Positions 1 through 7,853 of a stretch of DNA of 17,327 nucleotides are shown piece by piece. The notes under the pieces were generated by a model. It worked only from the letters and a program-made list of their open reading frames with translations, ran no database searches and was not told the origin of the DNA. The DNA comes from Schaalia odontolytica (GTDB taxonomy: Bacteria; Actinomycetota; Actinomycetes; Actinomycetales; Actinomycetaceae): contig CATYYP010000005.1 in NCBI GenBank assembly GCA_958415245.1, forward strand, positions 1 through 17,327, in the 5' to 3' direction. The position numbers were made by a program, and so were the translations under genes. The first letter of the stretch is position 1. The number at the start of each line of letters is the position of its first letter.

Positions 1-34
1 TATTTAAGTAGTCTCGGGGGAATTCGTGCGACAT
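1..34 (-). CDS. N-terminal fragment of a putative DUF4143-type AAA ATPase
   Basis: A minus-strand reading frame starts with ATG at 34 and is open to the window edge, giving MSHEFPRDYLN. Only 11 residues are visible. The pattern PRDYLN near the start resembles the N-termini of AAA ATPases with a C-terminal DUF4143 domain, where a similar stretch precedes the Walker A region; this comparison is from memory and rests on very little sequence. The codons TTA and AAT are less GC-rich than those of the neighbouring genes, which would suit an accessory gene. A GGAG lies 12 nt upstream of the ATG, which is a weak ribosome binding site. The symmetric repeat array at 106-210 lies in its upstream region. 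It could equally be an unrelated short frame. Confidence 0.35.
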   Translation of the reverse strand, partial: MSHEFPRDYLN

Positions 35-302
35 AGCGGGTTACCACTCCGGCAAGCGGATCCAGGGACCCCACCAGCAACCACCTGCGCAACATAACTC
101 TCCACACGCGGATAGGTTGCGACGATGCGGATAGGTTATCGCCACGCGGATAGGTTAATAAGCTATCCACATGCTCATAACCTATCCATATCGCAATAAC
201 CTGTCCGCGTACGAAAGCGGTTTGGTGGGCATGAAAAGCCAGAAGGGTCGGTACGGCCCGCCCACCGGCACACACTGCGGCTCGGCCCAGCAAACACAAC
301 GA
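35..302. other. Intergenic region around the repeat array
   Basis: Apart from the array at 106-210 this stretch shows no convincing gene on either strand. Positions 35-105 would be the 5' region of the minus-strand gene at the left edge. Positions 211-302 contain a weak inverted repeat, GGTGGGC at 224-230 and GCCCACC at 260-266. It encloses a shorter imperfect hairpin near 245-259. This may be a secondary structure downstream of the aldolase terminator. Confidence 0.5.
106..210. repeat. Symmetric array of six 9-11 bp units with 19-bp period
   Basis: Three forward units read GCGGATAGGTT at 108-118, 127-137 and 146-156, each starting exactly 19 bp after the last. Three inverted units follow: AAGCTATCC at 160-168, AACCTATCC at 179-187 and AACCTGTCC at 198-206, again exactly 19 bp apart. 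The two halves mirror each other around position 158 (i pairs with 316-i), making a 105-bp imperfect palindrome whose conserved pairs fall mainly in the six units. No further unit fits the phase at 89 or 217. The array lies between the aldolase terminator and the gene leaving the left edge. Function unknown; a cooperative protein-binding site or a cruciform are the obvious readings. Confidence 0.9.
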
Positions 303-334
303 AGCCGCCCGGCCCCACAGGGGGCCGGGCGGCT
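303..334 (-). terminator. Rho-independent-type terminator of fbaA
   Basis: A perfect 14-bp GC-rich stem pairs 303-316 with 321-334 across a 4-nt loop (ACAG). It lies 38 nt beyond the aldolase stop codon. Read on the minus strand it is followed by a T-rich stretch (TCGTTGTGTTTG). Confidence 0.85.
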
Positions 335-371
335 CACGCATCAGGCCGCTAGGCAGCCGTCAGCGAAGGTT

Positions 372-1397
<1,026 letters not shown>

Positions 1398-1429
1398 TTG
1401 GAGCCTCCTAATCGAGTGACAGTTTTGTC

Positions 1430-1446
1430 GTGATAGATTCTCTCAC
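1430..1446. promoter_or_regulatory. 17-bp dyad upstream of fbaA
   Basis: Plus-strand GTGATAGATTCTCTCAC is a near-palindrome with six of eight arm positions paired. It lies 33 bp upstream of the aldolase start codon, in the expected promoter zone. The outer GTGA and TCAC match the ends of the dyad at 10816-10832, but the core differs. It may be an operator; no regulator can be named. Confidence 0.3.
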
Positions 1447-1458
1447 ATTTTGCACGAG

Positions 1459-1510
1459 CGGGGAGGGGAAGGAAGTCCCGTTTGGACGGTTTTCTTCCAA
1501 CCCCTCCCCG
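1459..1510 (-). terminator. Long hairpin after the GH20 gene
   Basis: CGGGGAGGGG (1459-1468) pairs perfectly with CCCCTCCCCG (1501-1510). After an AA/AA internal loop, GGAA (1471-1474) pairs with TTCC (1495-1498), and a small inner hairpin GTCC/GGAC lies at 1475-1487. The structure is 11 nt past the GH20 stop. There is no clear T-tract after it on the minus strand, so termination may be partial. Confidence 0.55.
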
Positions 1511-1521
1511 ACTGCTATGCG

Positions 1522-4500
1522 TCAGTTGGAGCGGCCGACGCGGACTCCAAGTTCGGCGACAGACATGACGTCCGTCAGGTCCTTAGCAACGTCAGCCTGG
1601 GCCGAGGTGCCGCGGAATCGGAGGTAGGAGCCGTTGCCCGCAACCGGGATGTCCACGGTGCCGGGGACATTCGCCAGGGAGGTCACGAGGACGGGGTTGC
1701 CCTGTGCGCTCGGGTTGCCCTTGTTGTCGCCCTGCCCCTTGAGGGCGTCGCGCGATCCAGCGAGGTAGATCTGGACGTCCTTGGCGCGGCCCGAGGCCTT
1801 GGGGCCGTTGCCGGCGCGCGGCGTGTACGTGACGGCGCAGACGTCGTATCCGGTGGCGCCGTCGCCGATCTTCAGGTCGATCCAGTGCGGCCACTTGCGG
1901 GCGTTGTCGGTGCCGGGCAGCTTGGCCTTGTTGGCATCGATGTACTGGGAGTGCCAGTAGGTAGCGGGGTCACCGTCGGTGGCCATGGACTCCTTGCCGC
2001 GCTCCCAGCGTGTTTCGATGGAGTCGGCAGCCACGGCCTCGGCCTTGATGCGCGGGCCGCACACGCCGATCAGGCCTTCGCTGGCCACGGTCTTCTCACC
2101 GGAGTGCGAGACGGTGACCGTGAAGGTCGCTTCACCGAACTCGGTGGTGGGGCGTGCCCAGAACTTCACGACGCGGGTCTCGCCGGGGGTGAGGCGGTCG
2201 ATCGGCTGGGGTCCGTTAGCGAGCTTCCAGGAGTTGGAGACCGCGGGGGTCAGGTGGATCTTGGTGGCGTCCGTGGTGCCCTTATTGGTGACGGAGACCT
2301 TGAGGACGGTTTCGCCCCAGTTCTCGTCGCCGATGACGGGCAGAGAGTTGCGATCCATGCCGGACAGGGCGGTCTTCGGGTAGGCCTCGTCACCTTCGCG
2401 TTCGATGCTCACGTCGAGGGCCGAGGAGGCCTGGGAGGTAAGGGTGAAGACCGAGTGGCTGTTGACGGTGACGTCGAACGGCAGCTGCGCGACGGTGCCT
2501 TCGGCTGTCTTTTCGCCACCGTTGGGGCGGCGCGACAGGTAGCCGGAGTCGATGACGCTCAGGTACTGGTTGGTCATGGCGTTGCGCAGGCGGAAGCCAC
2601 CCTCGGCGGGTTCCGCAACCCACTTCTGGGGGTTACGCGTCGCGTAGTCGCCCTGGAACGTGGGGGTGAACTCCTGGCTCGTGTCGGCACACGCGTAGGC
2701 GGTTACCGGGTGTCCGGGGGTCGTCGACACGTGGGTCTCGGAGTTCGGCGTTTCCTCGGAGTAGACGGCGAGGCATCGGTTCGCGTTGACCGAGCGGATC
2801 TGGTAGTAGCCGTCGGGCGTGGCGGTCAGATCCCAGTTATCGGAGGCAGTGCCCGCGGTCGGGGTACCACCCGACACGCTCAGGGCTCGTCCGTCGGCCA
2901 GTGCGATCGTGTACTGGCCGGGGGCGAGGGTGTCGCGCGTGGGGTCGACGTAGGTGGAGGGTTCACCCAGGGCCTTGATGCGCGCCTTGAAAGCCTCAAC
3001 GTTTCCGTCAGCCTTGGGGGTCTTGGCGTTCCAGAACATCTGGGCACCGTAGCGCAGGCCTTCGGTGACCCACGCTTCGGTCTCGTGGTCGGTGACCTTG
3101 CCGTGGCCGCCCTGCCAGATCGAGACCTTGCCGCCGCGGATGGAGGCGTCGGGCACCGTGTAGCCATTGTTCTGGTAGAACGAGTTCATCGTCCACGTTC
3201 CGTAGACGCCTTCCAGGCCCTTTACCTGCATGACGTAGGAGGACGGCTGATCGCGGTAGTAGTACAGGGCGGAGGAGGCGTTCACGAGGGTGTAACCCGC
3301 GTCGACGAGATCCTTGGCGGGCAGGCCGCGGTTGGCGTCCTTCTGGCTAGATTCGCCCTTGCCCCAGTATTCGATGATGACGTCCTTGTCGATCGGAATG
3401 CGCGAGATGTCGGCAATGCCGTCGTTCCACACGCGCAGCGTGCCGCCGCGGGACTTGACGTGCGCGTTGACCTTGTTGATGAAGTCGTTGAACGCGGCGT
3501 CGAAGGTCATCGACTGGTCGCCGTAGTGGTTGCGGATCTGTGCGAGGTACTTCTTGAAGTCGCCGGGGCCCTGCTTGAAGAAGAACTCGTCGGCGCCCAT
3601 GTGCCATTCGGTAGAGCCGAAGGTGTCCATGTACTCGTCGATGAGGTCGAAGTAGAACTGCTGGGCGGCGGGGTCGATGAAGTTGAGGTGGTTGGGGCTC
3701 TTCTTGCCGGAGTCGTCGGAGACCTGGTACTGCGGGAAGTTGCCGAGGATGGTGCCGGTGTGGCCGGGGGCGTTGAGCAGCGGAACGACGCGAACGCCGA
3801 CCTCGCGGCCGTGCTCAACGATGGCCTTGACCTCATCCTTCGTGTAGTAGGAGAAGGAGGTGGTGGCGGGGTACTTGTCGGACTTGATGCGCAGCTCAAG
3901 GGACAGGTAGTTCATCTTCAGGTCGGACATGCGGTCGATCTGTCGGGTGATCCAGTCCGGGGTGATGTGGGTGCCGCAGGCGCACAGGGTGGCGCCACGG
4001 TCGGCGAAGCGCGGGATGTCGGTGATGCTTCCGGCGGGCACGGTGCCCTGGCCGGCGCGCACAGCCTGTTCGATGGTGCGGGCGCCCCACAGGAGGCCGG
4101 CGCGGGTGGCGGCCACGACCTGGGCGCCGTTTGCGTTGACGGTCAGCTGGTAGCCCTCATCACCGAGGTCGGTGCGGGACGCGTTGATCGTGAGGGAGAC
4201 GGCGTTGGAGGCGGGAGCCGCGCCGGTGCCCTCGGTGATGCCGGTGATGCCGGCGTCAGTGAGAGCGCGGCTCAGCAGGGCGCTGACGCCGGCAGCGTCG
4301 GCGGAGTCAGTGCGGACGATCTGCAGGCCGCTGGCAGGGGTCCAGGAGCCCGAGGCCGGGGCCCATCCTTCGAGTGAGGGGATCGTTCCGGGGACCTGGC
4401 TGGCCGCCTGCGCGTTCAGGTGGGAGGTCAGGGGGACGAGGACCGCGGCAACGAGGGCGCACACGGACGTGAGGATGAGTGCGACTTTCGCTCGGGTGCG

Positions 4501-4545
4501 CGCGAGCCGCGGCGCCCGCGCATGGCTTGGCGATGACTGAGGCAT
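1522..4545 (-). CDS. Secreted GH20 glycoside hydrolase, lacto-N-biosidase-like
   Basis: A 1007-residue exported enzyme expected to remove terminal GlcNAc-type units from glycans by substrate-assisted catalysis. Visible layout: signal peptide about 1-48 (basic N-terminus, hydrophobic 21-40, AQA), GH20 N-terminal domain about 60-165, catalytic barrel about 175-515, beta-trefoil (ricin-like) module about 540-695, NEW3/CARDB-like beta domain about 705-830, and F5/8 type C-like lectin domain about 838-1005 with DGDPATYWHS at 857-866. The catalytic Asp-Glu pair is D319-E320 in HMGADE. Features such as RGATLCACGTHIT, ELRIKSDKYP and the YWGKGE loop resemble, from memory, Bifidobacterium bifidum lacto-N-biosidase LnbB more than ordinary hexosaminidases. 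There is no sorting signal or C-terminal anchor, so it is probably released or held by glycan binding. ATG at 4545 has AGGAG upstream. General beta-N-acetylhexosaminidase remains the alternative. Confidence 0.9.
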   Translation of the reverse strand: MPQSSPSHARAPRLARTRAKVALILTSVCALVAAVLVPLTSHLNAQAASQVPGTIPSLEGWAPASGSWTPASGLQIVRTDSADAAGVSALLSRALTDAGITGITEGTGAAPASNAVSLTINASRTDLGDEGYQLTVNANGAQVVAATRAGLLWGARTIEQAVRAGQGTVPAGSITDIPRFADRGATLCACGTHITPDWITRQIDRMSDLKMNYLSLELRIKSDKYPATTSFSYYTKDEVKAIVEHGREVGVRVVPLLNAPGHTGTILGNFPQYQVSDDSGKKSPNHLNFIDPAAQQFYFDLIDEYMDTFGSTEWHMGADEFFFKQGPGDFKKYLAQIRNHYGDQSMTFDAAFNDFINKVNAHVKSRGGTLRVWNDGIADISRIPIDKDVIIEYWGKGESSQKDANRGLPAKDLVDAGYTLVNASSALYYYRDQPSSYVMQVKGLEGVYGTWTMNSFYQNNGYTVPDASIRGGKVSIWQGGHGKVTDHETEAWVTEGLRYGAQMFWNAKTPKADGNVEAFKARIKALGEPSTYVDPTRDTLAPGQYTIALADGRALSVSGGTPTAGTASDNWDLTATPDGYYQIRSVNANRCLAVYSEETPNSETHVSTTPGHPVTAYACADTSQEFTPTFQGDYATRNPQKWVAEPAEGGFRLRNAMTNQYLSVIDSGYLSRRPNGGEKTAEGTVAQLPFDVTVNSHSVFTLTSQASSALDVSIEREGDEAYPKTALSGMDRNSLPVIGDENWGETVLKVSVTNKGTTDATKIHLTPAVSNSWKLANGPQPIDRLTPGETRVVKFWARPTTEFGEATFTVTVSHSGEKTVASEGLIGVCGPRIKAEAVAADSIETRWERGKESMATDGDPATYWHSQYIDANKAKLPGTDNARKWPHWIDLKIGDGATGYDVCAVTYTPRAGNGPKASGRAKDVQIYLAGSRDALKGQGDNKGNPSAQGNPVLVTSLANVPGTVDIPVAGNGSYLRFRGTSAQADVAKDLTDVMSVAELGVRVGRSN

Positions 4546-4763
4546 TAATTCTCCTGTTCAACGGTTTGCTTCCACGCAAACTGTCCAAAGCCCGAATTAA
4601 AACGGATGCTCCGTATCCATTCCGACTACTTTTTGGCCTGCAAATGCTATCAAAGATCGGAGGATAAAAACAATAGAAACGGTAAAAGATCAGTTGATCA
4701 GTGAGAATATCGGCCAACCGGGTTAATTAGTGCTTTTCAGTTTGACACTTCGCCCACAAGTCA
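4546..4763 (-). promoter_or_regulatory. AT-rich upstream region of the GH20 gene
   Basis: This gap is clearly more AT-rich than its flanks and holds the GH20 promoter. A possible pair on the minus strand is TTGTTT, an 18-nt spacer, then TAGCAT. Two short dyads could be operators: ACGGA-TGC-TCCGT at 4602-4614 and GATCA-GT-TGATC at 4688-4699. The second lies upstream of the candidate -35. No strong terminator for the methyltransferase gene is visible here. Confidence 0.4.
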
Positions 4764-5456
4764 CTAGTTTTGCGCGCCGTCCAGACGCGACGCGTGCGCC
4801 CACATAACGATCGCGGCGGCATGACCAACATTCATGGACCGAGTCGAACCGCGCTGAGTAATGGCGACGACGATTTCGCACGCCCGGATCATCTCCTCGC
4901 TCAGCCCGGAGGCCTCGGATCCAAAAACGAGGCACGCGCGCTCGGGCAGCACCGCGCCTTCGAGCGCGACGGACCCCTCAACGTTGTCGACGCCGACGAG
5001 TGTCAAGCCTTCCTTCGAGCAATGCTCAACGAGTTCACGCACGTCGGGACGGTGATCCACCGGCAGGTAGCGGTCGGTGACCATCGCGCCGCGTCGGTTC
5101 CACCGCTTGCGCCCCACGACGTGCACGCGGCGCGCACCCATAGCATTCGCCGTTCGCACAATCGACCCGATGTTGAAGTCGTGATCGAGATTCTCCACTG
5201 CCACCTCGAAGGGCAGCGAGCGGGCAGCTATGTCCGCTCGAATCGCCTCCATCGTCCAGTAGCGGTAGCGGTCTTCGACATTGCGCCGATCCCCCGCCTT
5301 CAGGAGCTCCCGGTCGTAGTGCTCGCCGACCGGCCAGGCGACCTCCCCACCCGGCCACGGACCGACCCCGACCTGCCCGGACTGCGCGGCCCCGGCCTCG
5401 TCGTTCCCGCACGCGCCATCACGCGCGATGTCACATCCGTTTTCGAACTCGTTCAC
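4764..5456 (-). CDS. TrmH/SpoU-family RNA 2'-O-methyltransferase
   Basis: A cytoplasmic SPOUT-fold methyltransferase that uses S-adenosylmethionine to methylate a ribose 2'-OH in tRNA or rRNA; the target cannot be read from sequence. With the GTG at 5456 the protein is 230 residues. The three family motifs are present: NIGSIVRTANAMG (95-107, with N95 and R101), LVFGSEASGLSEE (176-188) and the knot motif SMNVGHAAAIVMW (207-219). The frame is open a further 123 codons upstream, but that part overlaps the divergent HAD gene. The chosen GTG has a TAGGGT -10 box 7 nt before it, which suggests a leaderless message and supports this start. The first 45 residues are Gly/Asp/Glu-rich and probably disordered. 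Confidence 0.9.
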   Translation of the reverse strand: MNEFENGCDIARDGACGNDEAGAAQSGQVGVGPWPGGEVAWPVGEHYDRELLKAGDRRNVEDRYRYWTMEAIRADIAARSLPFEVAVENLDHDFNIGSIVRTANAMGARRVHVVGRKRWNRRGAMVTDRYLPVDHRPDVRELVEHCSKEGLTLVGVDNVEGSVALEGAVLPERACLVFGSEASGLSEEMIRACEIVVAITQRGSTRSMNVGHAAAIVMWAHASRLDGAQN

Positions 5457-5490
5457 GGATCCCACCCTAGCGGCACCGTAGAATGGAGGC
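5457..5490. promoter_or_regulatory. Divergent leaderless promoters (methyltransferase / HAD)
   Basis: Only 34 bp separate two divergent start codons. On the plus strand TAGAAT (5479-5484) is followed by 6 nt and then the HAD ATG. On the minus strand TAGGGT (5464-5469) is followed by 7 nt and then the methyltransferase GTG. Both spacings put the transcription start at or next to the start codon. The -35 regions must lie over each other's -10 or coding sequence, so the two promoters may compete. Confidence 0.6.
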
Positions 5491-6312
5491 ATGACTGCCC
5501 TGACGCACAAACCGACACCACTGACCGATTTGCCTCCCGTCACCGCGTGGCTCTCCGACATGGACGGTGTCCTGGTCAAGGAGAATCGTGCGCTTCCGGG
5601 CGCGAACGAGTTCCTCGCAGCCCTTCGCGAGAAGAGCATCCCCTTCCTGGTCCTCACCAACAACTCCGTGTTCACGAATCGCGACCTGTCCGCACGCCTG
5701 GCGAACTCGGGCCTGGACATCCCGGAGGAGAACATCTGGACCTCCGCGAACGCGACGGCCGCATTCCTGCACCAGCAGTCGCCCGGCTCGACCGCGTACG
5801 TCATTGGCGAGGCCGGCCTGACCACCGCGATCCACTCCGCGGGCTACGTGATGACCGAGATCGATCCCGAGTTCGTGGTGCTCGGCGAGGTGCGTTCCTA
5901 CGACTTCCACGCGCTGACCCACGCGATCCGCCTCATCGAGGCCGGCGCGAAGTTCATCGCGACCAACCCTGACGTGTCGGGCCCCTCCGACGAGGGCACC
6001 CTGCCCGCCTGCGGCGCCATCGCGGCGATGATCACGGCGGCGACCGGACAGAAGCCCTACTTCGTGGGCAAGCCGAACCCCGTCATGATCCGCGCTGGCC
6101 TGAACAAGATCGGCGCGCACTCTGAGAGCGCCGCCATGGTCGGCGACCGCATGGACACGGACGTGCGCGCGGGCGTCGAGGCAGGCCTGCGCACCCACCT
6201 GGTCCTGTCGGGTTCCACGGCCCGCGAGGACATCAACAATTTCCCGTTCCGCCCCTTCGGCATCCACGAGGGCATCGGCGATCTCATCGAGCTCGTCGAG
6301 GCGGCGCACTGA
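5491..6312 (+). CDS. HAD-IIA family phosphatase (NagD-like)
   Basis: A cytoplasmic haloacid dehalogenase-superfamily phosphohydrolase of the NagD/4-nitrophenylphosphatase type, acting on small phosphate esters such as nucleotides or sugar phosphates; the physiological substrate is unknown. The 273 residues carry motif I LSDMDGVLV (21-29; D23 nucleophile, D25 acid/base), motif II VLTNNS (54-59), the C2a cap between the two halves, the motif III lysine in GKPNP (193-197, K194) and motif IV GDRMDTD (218-224) for magnesium. The start ATG directly follows a TAGAAT -10 box; the intervening GGAGGC is too close to act as a normal ribosome binding site. pyrE begins 26 nt downstream on the same strand, so the two are very likely co-transcribed, which hints at a nucleotide-related substrate. 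Confidence 0.93.
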   Translation: MTALTHKPTPLTDLPPVTAWLSDMDGVLVKENRALPGANEFLAALREKSIPFLVLTNNSVFTNRDLSARLANSGLDIPEENIWTSANATAAFLHQQSPGSTAYVIGEAGLTTAIHSAGYVMTEIDPEFVVLGEVRSYDFHALTHAIRLIEAGAKFIATNPDVSGPSDEGTLPACGAIAAMITAATGQKPYFVGKPNPVMIRAGLNKIGAHSESAAMVGDRMDTDVRAGVEAGLRTHLVLSGSTAREDINNFPFRPFGIHEGIGDLIELVEAAH

Positions 6313-6338
6313 CCCACACCGATCCGGAAGGAACACCC

Positions 6339-6908
6339 ATGACCAACGATTCCCACAAGGCGCGCCTGGCTACCCTCGTCCAGGAGCTCTCTGTCATCCA
6401 CGAAAAGGTCACCCTGGCGTCGGGGCGCGAGTCCGACTTCTACGTCGACATGCGCCGCTCAACCCTCCACCACGAGGCGGCCCCCCTCATCGGTCACGTC
6501 ATGCTGGACCTCCTGGAGGAGTCCGGCTTCGCCGTCGGCGAGGAGTACGTGGCCGTCGGCGGCCTGACGATGGGCGCAGATCCCGTCGCGACCGCGATGA
6601 TGCACGCCGCCGCGTCGCGCGGCCTGGACCTGGATGCGTTCGTCGTGCGTAAGGCCGCGAAGGATCACGGCATGAAGCGCCGCATCGAGGGCCCGGACGT
6701 CGTGGGCAAGAATGTCGTCGTCCTCGAGGACACGTCGACGACCGGCGGCTCCCCGCTGGAGGCCGCGCTCACGCTGCGCGAGGCCGGCGCGAACGTCGTC
6801 GCCGTCGCGGTGATCGTGGACCGCGCGACGGGCGCGAAGGAGCGCATTGAGGCCGAGGGCTTCCCGTACTTCTACGCGCTGGGCCTGGAGGACATCGGCC
6901 TGGCCTGA
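6339..6908 (+). CDS. pyrE: Orotate phosphoribosyltransferase
   Basis: Catalyses orotate plus PRPP to orotidine 5'-monophosphate and pyrophosphate, the fifth step of pyrimidine synthesis, in the cytoplasm. The 189-residue protein has the type I phosphoribosyltransferase fold signature VVVLEDTSTTGGS (126-138), which binds the PRPP ribose-phosphate, the upstream GGLTMGADPVA loop (74-84) and the flexible catalytic segment VRKAAKDHGMKRRIEG (103-118) with several Lys and Arg. Length is normal for the short actinobacterial form. GGAAGGA lies about 7 nt before the ATG. It follows the HAD gene in a two-gene unit that ends at the hairpin 6924-6966. The other pyr genes are not in this window. Confidence 0.95.
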   Translation: MTNDSHKARLATLVQELSVIHEKVTLASGRESDFYVDMRRSTLHHEAAPLIGHVMLDLLEESGFAVGEEYVAVGGLTMGADPVATAMMHAAASRGLDLDAFVVRKAAKDHGMKRRIEGPDVVGKNVVVLEDTSTTGGSPLEAALTLREAGANVVAVAVIVDRATGAKERIEAEGFPYFYALGLEDIGLA

Positions 6909-6923
6909 TTCAGCTTGCAGTGA

Positions 6924-6966
6924 CGAGGCCGGGGCCGGGTTCTGCGTGAACCTGGCCCCGGCCTCG
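6924..6966. terminator. Bidirectional terminator between pyrE and the SDR gene
   Basis: Positions 6924-6941 pair with 6949-6966 over 18 bp with one wobble position and a 7-nt loop. It is followed by TTTC on the plus strand. It starts 16 nt after the pyrE stop and lies 18 nt from the 3' end of the convergent SDR gene, so it probably serves both. Confidence 0.88.
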
Positions 6967-6983
6967 TTTCAGTGCGTGCGCCC

Positions 6984-7772
6984 TTACATGTGGGGCACGG
7001 AGCGCATGGCCCGCGCAGTCACCCATCGCGGGGCGACCTTCATGGCGCCCATGGCGACCTTGTAGGGGATGGTGGGGGTGACCTGAACGCGGCCCGCACG
7101 CACGGCGTCGAGGGCCTCTGTGACGACCTGTTCCGGGCTGGCCATGAGCCAGGAGGGGGTCGCACGCATGTCAACACCCGCGCGCTCGAAGAACGGTGTG
7201 TCGACGGGACCGGGGCACACGACCGTGGCGGTGATTCCCGATCCCTTGAGCTCGGCGGCGAGGCCCTCGGTGAAGGCGACGACCCAGGCCTTGTGGGCGG
7301 AGTAAGTGCCCGCGCCCGTGCGCGAGGCGACAGAGCCGACGTTGAGGATGGCGCCGCGTCCGCGCGAGCGCATGGAGATGCCGGCGTGGTGGGCCAGGGT
7401 CATGACGGCGCGGACCATGACGTTCAGGCCGTTGATTTCGTTGTCGAGGCTGTTGTCCAGGAACTCGGTTCCCAGTCCGAAGCCGGCGTTGTTGACAAGG
7501 AGGTCGACGGGAGCCAGGTCGGTCTTGTCGCGGTCTGCGGGCCCTCCCACGTCAAGGCGGGCGGCGACGCGTGCGCAGCCGGAGTCGGTGGACAGGTCGG
7601 CGGCGATCACCTCGGCGCGCACGCCGGCGACGTTCGCGAGCGAGTCCGCGAGCGCGCGCAGGGCGTCTTCGCTGCGCGCGACGAGCACCAGGTCGTGGCC
7701 CGCGGCGGCCAGTTGCCAACAGAATTCTTCACCAATGCCGGAGGTTGCTCCGGTGACCAGCGCTGTTCCCAT
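6984..7772 (-). CDS. Short-chain dehydrogenase/reductase (SDR)
   Basis: An NAD(P)(H)-dependent cytoplasmic oxidoreductase of the classical SDR family; the substrate cannot be predicted. The 262 residues show the cofactor motif TGATSGIG (7-14), the NNAG motif (94-97), the catalytic Ser147 in NVGSVAS and the YxxxK pair Y157/K161, followed by CPGPVDTPF (186-194). The R33 position in VLVARSEDAL suggests NADP(H) preference, which is an inference. ATG at 7772 is preceded on the minus strand by TAGACT with a 6-nt spacer and no Shine-Dalgarno sequence, consistent with leaderless translation. It is a single-gene unit flanked by terminators. Confidence 0.93.
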   Translation of the reverse strand: MGTALVTGATSGIGEEFCWQLAAAGHDLVLVARSEDALRALADSLANVAGVRAEVIAADLSTDSGCARVAARLDVGGPADRDKTDLAPVDLLVNNAGFGLGTEFLDNSLDNEINGLNVMVRAVMTLAHHAGISMRSRGRGAILNVGSVASRTGAGTYSAHKAWVVAFTEGLAAELKGSGITATVVCPGPVDTPFFERAGVDMRATPSWLMASPEQVVTEALDAVRAGRVQVTPTIPYKVAMGAMKVAPRWVTARAMRSVPHM

Positions 7773-7778
7773 GGGGGA

Positions 7779-7784
7779 AGTCTA
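7779..7784 (-). promoter_or_regulatory. -10 box of the SDR gene (leaderless)
   Basis: TAGACT on the minus strand, 6 nt before the ATG at 7772. The spacing would put the transcript start at the start codon, as at the HAD, methyltransferase and exonuclease genes in this window. Confidence 0.5.
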
Positions 7785-7808
7785 GCGCCGCATGGTGCGC
7801 GCAGCACG

Positions 7809-7847
7809 AAGCCGGGGCGGGAACGCGCGTGCGTCCCGCCCCGGCTT
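7809..7847 (-). terminator. Terminator of the anchored surface protein gene
   Basis: A perfect 14-bp stem pairs 7809-7822 with 7834-7847 around an 11-nt loop, starting 6 nt beyond the stop codon of the gene ending at 7854. It lies just upstream of the SDR promoter and insulates the two genes. Confidence 0.85.
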
Positions 7848-7853
7848 GGCGTG

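Noticed and set aside
163..171. DnaA-box-like CTATCCACA and a possible replication origin
   Set aside because: Only one of six units resembles a DnaA box; the others depart from it, and no dnaA, dnaN or parAB gene is nearby.
106..210. CRISPR array
   Set aside because: Units are 9-11 bp with 8-10 bp gaps and half are inverted; CRISPR repeats are longer, unidirectional and separated by spacers of about 30 bp.
1450..4377. 975-codon plus-strand open frame opposite the GH20 gene
   Set aside because: It is antisense to a clear GH20 with all motifs; the translation is Gly/Val/Asp-rich low-complexity text typical of the complement of high-GC codons, and no domain is visible.
5457..5825. N-terminal extension of the methyltransferase frame
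   Set aside because: It would overlap the divergent HAD gene by over 330 bp; the GTG at 5456 with its -10 box is a better start.
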